Below are positions 6,177 to 7,382 of a stretch of 7,382 nucleotides of DNA, piece after piece; positions within the stretch are counted from its first letter, which is position 1, and every line of letters begins with the position of its first letter. A model generated the notes under the pieces. It searched no databases. It had not been told where the DNA came from and saw only the letters and a program-made list of their open reading frames with translations. The stretch covers positions 1 through 7,382 of the forward strand of contig DNHK01000070.1 in the NCBI GenBank assembly GCA_003485905.1. Reading direction: 5' to 3'. Source of the stretch: Gammaproteobacteria bacterium. GTDB lineage: Bacteria > Pseudomonadota > Gammaproteobacteria > Arenicellales > Arenicellaceae. Position numbers and translations under genes: made by a program.

Positions 6177-7364
6177 ATGTGCGCTAGTCGGAACTATATT
6201 ATCGTACTTGCCGTTTTTACTTTTATAACGACGGTGTCTGCTGTTGATCGAGACCCAGATCCTTATGAAGCTAGGCTGCTCAGCGTTCTGTCCGCTATAC
6301 AGTCCGCCGAACTCGAGCTTGCGCGAGAACTTGCGTTAACGCTGGTTGCGGATTATCCCACTAGTCGAATTGGCGCTGCGTTGTTAGGCGATATTTATTC
6401 GGGGTTTAACTCACCTTTGAGCGATTTTGGGTTACAGCTAAAAATAAATGATCCCGAGCAGGCGCAAGGGTTACATCATGAGTTGCTTGCACGAAAAGGG
6501 TTGACTGATTTTTATCCTGATGAAGGTTTGGTACCAGCAGCACTCCTAGATATAGGCAATGCACCTTATGTGATCTTAGGCGATATGGAGCACAGCCGCT
6601 TATACGTTTATCGAAATGAAGATGGTTATCCGAAACTGGTTGCCGACTACTATATGACTATAGGGCTTAAAGGAATAGGCAAACAAGTTGAAGGCGATCA
6701 GCGTACGCCGGTCGGTGTTTATCAGATAACCCATTTTATTCCTGACAACGAACTACCAGACCTATATGGGGCTGGAGCCTATCCAGTTGATTACCCAAAT
6801 GTGCTTGATAAAGGGCTTAAACGTACTGGTTATGGAATTTGGCTACACGGGACGCCATCTGATCAATATAGTCGCGTTCCCTATGCTAGTGATGGTTGTT
6901 TTGTGGTCAGCAATAGAGACTTTGAAGACTTGGCGAAATACATAGATGGTGATGTTGGTACGCCCGTACTTCTAAGTGCGAATGTCGAGTGGGTTGCGAA
7001 TGAAAGTGTAGAGACATTAAAAACCCATTTCATGGACTCTTTTCGAGAATGGGAGGAGGCTTGGGAGTCGTTAGATGTTGAACGTTACCAGCAACTTTAC
7101 AATTCTAGAAAGTTTGGGTTCTCGTCTATCGCTTTCGAAAAATGGTTGACCGGTAAAAAGCGAGTTATCCAAACCGCTAAGTATATTCGTGTAGATACCG
7201 CTATTAGCGGCTTGTTTGTGTATCCCGGGGAGCAAGATACCATTTTGGTGAAATATGCTCAGAAATTTGAAAGCGACACTTTTAAAGATAATAGCCAGAA
7301 GCAGATGTACTGGCAGCGGAATGACGTTGGGGAGTGGCGGATAATTTATGAAGGGGATGCTTAG
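6177..7364 (+). CDS. Exported L,D-transpeptidase-family (YkuD) protein with C-terminal NTF2-like domain
   Basis: A 395-residue periplasmic enzyme of the YkuD/ErfK fold, whose members form or cut bonds at the mDAP residue of peptidoglycan or attach proteins there. Residues 1-22 form a signal peptide. Residues 25-75 are helical and TPR-like (ARELALTLVADYPTSR). The catalytic domain spans about 125-275. It includes the family's GDxxTPxGxYxI motif (D174, T177, P178, G180) and the active site H224-G-T, then S238-D-G-C241, with Cys241 the expected nucleophile. The usual SHGC is SDGC here, and the Arg that often follows the Cys is absent. Residues 281-395 form an NTF2-like domain like that of the preceding protein. 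I recall this architecture as the 'L,D-transpeptidase Cds6 family'. The gene starts 3 bases after the TPR gene and is probably translationally coupled. Whether it is a transpeptidase, a carboxypeptidase or a crosslink endopeptidase cannot be read from sequence. Confidence 0.92.
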   Translation: MCASRNYIIVLAVFTFITTVSAVDRDPDPYEARLLSVLSAIQSAELELARELALTLVADYPTSRIGAALLGDIYSGFNSPLSDFGLQLKINDPEQAQGLHHELLARKGLTDFYPDEGLVPAALLDIGNAPYVILGDMEHSRLYVYRNEDGYPKLVADYYMTIGLKGIGKQVEGDQRTPVGVYQITHFIPDNELPDLYGAGAYPVDYPNVLDKGLKRTGYGIWLHGTPSDQYSRVPYASDGCFVVSNRDFEDLAKYIDGDVGTPVLLSANVEWVANESVETLKTHFMDSFREWEEAWESLDVERYQQLYNSRKFGFSSIAFEKWLTGKKRVIQTAKYIRVDTAISGLFVYPGEQDTILVKYAQKFESDTFKDNSQKQMYWQRNDVGEWRIIYEGDA

Positions 7365-7382
7365 CGACACCGGCCTGGCAAG
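7348..7382 (+). CDS. Possible start of a downstream gene, truncated by the window edge
   Basis: An ATG at 7348, with a second in-frame ATG at 7357, opens a frame (MKGMLSDTGLA) in a different frame from the transpeptidase. It overlaps the last 17 bases of that gene and has no stop before the window ends. A purine-rich GGCGG at 7336-7340 lies 7 bases upstream of the first ATG and could serve as ribosome site. Overlap of this kind is typical of coupled operon genes, but 11 codons are too few to identify a product, and the frame may be chance. Confidence 0.3.
   Translation, partial: MKGMLSDTGLA

Noticed and set aside
1..7382. Mobile element, CRISPR array, defence or toxin-antitoxin system
   Set aside because: No transposase, integrase, terminal inverted repeats, spaced direct repeats or defence-type domains are visible; all main genes are housekeeping or envelope genes of similar composition.

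Overview
The window looks like ordinary chromosome from a gammaproteobacterium, probably a marine or Cellvibrionales/Pseudomonas-like lineage. PolA is close to the E. coli enzyme in every motif. A secreted DUF2782 protein sits head-to-head with polA, an arrangement I recall from Pseudomonas. The first gene is the proteobacterial division ATPase ZapE. The lineage is an inference from protein resemblance; nothing here fixes a genus. No tRNA, rRNA, CRISPR array, insertion sequence or prophage remnant is visible, and no gene-free stretch exceeds about 150 bases.

Layout. The 3' end of zapE (1-207) is followed by a five-helix MscS-type mechanosensitive channel (264-1349), both on the + strand. A convergent two-gene minus-strand unit comes next: a DUF2782-type exported protein with a perfect EF-hand-like loop (1787-2167), then a small exported four-cysteine protein of unknown function (1384-1758). 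A 134-base divergent region (2168-2301) separates that unit from polA (2302-5013), a complete DNA polymerase I with all three activities apparently intact. After a 152-base spacer, two tightly linked + strand genes encode exported envelope proteins: a TPR protein with an NTF2-like C-terminal domain (5166-6173) and an L,D-transpeptidase-family (YkuD) enzyme with the same kind of C-terminal domain (6177-7364). A further reading frame appears to start inside the end of the transpeptidase gene and runs off the window.

How the genes fit together. Apart from polA, every gene has a role, or a predicted location, at the cell envelope or division site. The most interesting part is the 3' pair. The two proteins share the plan signal peptide, TPR-like N-terminus, NTF2-like C-terminus. 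One carries a YkuD catalytic domain in the middle; the other carries a low-complexity linker with a hexapeptide repeat. This suggests a catalytic enzyme and a non-catalytic partner or regulator working on peptidoglycan. The catalytic motif is the variant SDGC instead of SHGC. The domain and partner interpretation is inference from residue patterns, not from a search.
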